From DATGMB01 sp035293845 (GTDB lineage Bacteria > Acidobacteriota > Terriglobia > Bryobacterales > Bryobacteraceae), in contig DATGMB010000079.1 in NCBI GenBank assembly GCA_035293845.1, positions 1 through 23,795 on the forward strand: 23,795 nt of DNA, written 5' to 3'. Below the pieces are notes generated by a model that ran no database searches, was not told the DNA's origin, and saw nothing but the letters and a program-made list of their open reading frames with translations. Positions 22,504 through 23,795 of this stretch are shown here, in pieces. The translations under genes and the position numbers were made by a program. Position 1 is the first letter of the stretch, and every line of letters starts with the position of its first letter.

Positions 22504-23384
22504 CAGTTTTCCGTCGGGACCTTCTCCGCGGAGTCTACCACAATGAAGTCTACCGGGCCTTTGCGGGGTTCGAGCTTGAGGCCGAGCTGCTCCTGAAGGG
22601 CGGTGAACAGGCTGAGGCCCGCGTCCGCGTCCGGAGCGCCGGGCGGCGGCGGGGGCATGTTCCTCATGATCGCGAGGCCGCCCGGGGTGAAGGCGAGCTT
22701 GTAATCGTACTCGCCGTTCAGGCCGGTCATATCGACAACCTGCCGGCCGACGTAGACGCTCAGCGTGCTGCTCAACCCGGCCATGGTCATATGGCCGCCG
22801 GCGAGGCGGAGGCGGCCGTCGGGGTGGAACAGAAGGGCGTTGCCGCGGCCGCCGCGGAGGATCGGGAAGCCGTCCTGATCGCGCGGCGGCTGAGCGGCGC
22901 GGCGCCGTTCGTTCGGCGCGGGCACCGCTTCCGGCGGCGCCGATTTCGGCGATTCCGCGAGCTTAGGGCCGTTCTTGGCGGTCAACAGAGCGTAAATCGG
23001 TGCTTCTTTGGTTTCCTTGTGGACGGCCATCTTGAAGCGTTCGATCAGCAGGTTCTGGAGCATCGGGCCCGCGTCGTCCCTGGTGGCGGCGGGCGGGACT
23101 TTGGCCACGATATCGGAGCGCTCGGTATCGAGCCACGCAGGGCCACGTACCTGGTATCCGTGGACGCTGTAGGCGATCGCCAGCAACTGGTGCAGAGTGA
23201 GCCGGTTGTACGTGGCCCGCGAGGGGTCGGGAGTGCCGGGACCGCCGCCCGTTCCGATCATGGTCGAGCCGGCGCCTGGCGGCGCGGAGGGCTTGACGGA
23301 GGCGACTTCAAAAGCCGGGCCCTTCGGCTGCTGTGCGAGGGCGGCGAAACAGAGGATGGAGACGGCGAACGAGGCTCGGAGCAT
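22503..23384 (-). CDS. Secreted TIGR03435 family protein
   Basis: A 293-residue exported protein. A signal peptide (1-18, ending ALA) is followed by family hallmarks: FEVASVKPS, LTLHQLLAIAYSVHGYQVRGPAWLDTERSDI, GPMLQNLLIERFKMAVHKETK, YALLTAKNGPKL, GRQVVDMTGLNGEYDYKL, and LQEQLGLKLEPRKGPVDFIVVDSAEKVPTEN at the end. The middle has a low-complexity Pro/Ala/Arg stretch, and a Pro-rich run follows the YKLAFTPGG segment. Its C-terminus is very like that of the next TIGR03435 gene upstream, indicating tandem duplication. The ribosome site is weak (GGAG rather far from the ATG). It is coupled by TGATG to the haem lipoprotein gene. Confidence 0.9.
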   Translation of the reverse strand: MLRASFAVSILCFAALAQQPKGPAFEVASVKPSAPPGAGSTMIGTGGGPGTPDPSRATYNRLTLHQLLAIAYSVHGYQVRGPAWLDTERSDIVAKVPPAATRDDAGPMLQNLLIERFKMAVHKETKEAPIYALLTAKNGPKLAESPKSAPPEAVPAPNERRRAAQPPRDQDGFPILRGGRGNALLFHPDGRLRLAGGHMTMAGLSSTLSVYVGRQVVDMTGLNGEYDYKLAFTPGGLAIMRNMPPPPPGAPDADAGLSLFTALQEQLGLKLEPRKGPVDFIVVDSAEKVPTEN

Positions 23385-23442
23385 GGCAGTATTTTCAGTC
23401 TCCGGTAAGACGCCGTCTGGCGCGGAATTGTTGCCGCGGGCG

Positions 23443-23795
23443 CTAATTCTCGACCGGCGTTTTCTCGGCCGAGTCCACCACGATCAGATCCACAGGCGCT
23501 TTGCGGGATTCGAGCTTGAGGCCGAGGTCCTGAATGGCGGTGAACAGGCTGGGGGCGCCTTCGAATTCCGGCCCGCCGCCTTTGGGTCCGTCGGGACCGG
23601 CGCCCGGCGGGGGCACTGGCATGCCGCGCATTCCGGGCAGGCCCTCGGGCGAAAAGTCCATGGAGATGTCGTATTCGCCCGTCAGGCCGGTCTTATCGAC
23701 CACGGGGCGCCCCAACTGCTCGCTGAGAACGTCGGAAAGCCGCTCCATGGTCACGTTCGAGCCCTGCATGCGGAGGCCCTTGGGGCCGATCATGA
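23443..23795 (-). CDS. TIGR03435 family protein, C-terminal part (cut by window edge)
   Basis: The last about 117 codons of a minus-strand gene that continues beyond the right edge; the true start is not in view. Visible hallmarks are LSDVLSEQLGRPVVDKTGLTGEYDI, a Pro/Gly-rich insert, and FTAIQDLGLKLESRKAPVDLIVVDSAEKTPVEN. The final 20 residues differ from the downstream paralogue at only a few positions. The gap to that paralogue is 58 bp (23385-23442), with no T-tailed hairpin visible, so co-transcription is plausible. Confidence 0.85.
   Translation of the reverse strand, partial: MIGPKGLRMQGSNVTMERLSDVLSEQLGRPVVDKTGLTGEYDISMDFSPEGLPGMRGMPVPPPGAGPDGPKGGGPEFEGAPSLFTAIQDLGLKLESRKAPVDLIVVDSAEKTPVEN

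Overview
The window is high-GC DNA from what is most likely an acidobacterium of the Bryobacteraceae/Solibacter type. This rests on several lineage-typical families: three TIGR03435 (Soli_TIGR03435) proteins, a TIGR03436-type VWFA protein, a TIGR02999-like ECF sigma factor beside a kinase/TPR protein, and PF02276-like c-type cytochromes. This is family recognition by eye, with no database search. I see no rRNA, tRNA, CRISPR array, integrase or transposase, so the region looks like ordinary chromosome.

Layout, left to right. 1-254 has no convincing gene. 255-1594 (minus) is a two-gene unit: a secreted VWFA protein, then a small secreted protein. 1666-2427 (plus) is a LytTR response regulator whose 3' end overlaps, tail to tail, the 3' end of a LytS-type histidine kinase (minus, 2367-3422). 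That kinase lies downstream of a LiaF-like membrane protein (3459-4178). A small exported helical protein follows (4287-4544), then an intergenic stretch rich in inverted repeats (4641-4785). 4799-5803 (minus) is a secreted YncE/YVTN-type beta-propeller. It is separated by a long inverted repeat (5821-5906) from a complete tripartite RND efflux operon (5930-11813, minus) ordered TolC-like protein, membrane-fusion lipoprotein, RND permease.

12014-15243 (plus) encodes an ECF sigma factor and, 8 bp downstream, a transmembrane Ser/Thr kinase with TolB-like and TPR regions. 15467-16543 is a secreted NHL-like beta-propeller closed by a strong hairpin terminator, followed by a TIGR03435 gene (16645-17469). 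17510-19517 (minus) is an OmpR-type regulator and HAMP histidine kinase with overlapping ends. It is divergent from an exported creatininase-like protein plus a VOC-fold protein (19571-20880, plus). The right end (20992-23795, minus) is a tightly packed set: two TIGR03435 genes (one cut by the window edge), a lipoprotein with one CxxCH haem motif, and a small cytochrome c with two CxxCH motifs.

Themes: envelope sensing and signalling (two two-component systems, a LiaF-like protein, a sigma/kinase pair), drug or metabolite export, and many exported proteins. The most informative points are a threonine in sigma region 2.2 where most ECF factors have an acidic residue, which suggests activation by the adjacent kinase; the physical linkage of the uncharacterised TIGR03435 family to c-type cytochromes; and several structured intergenic repeats.
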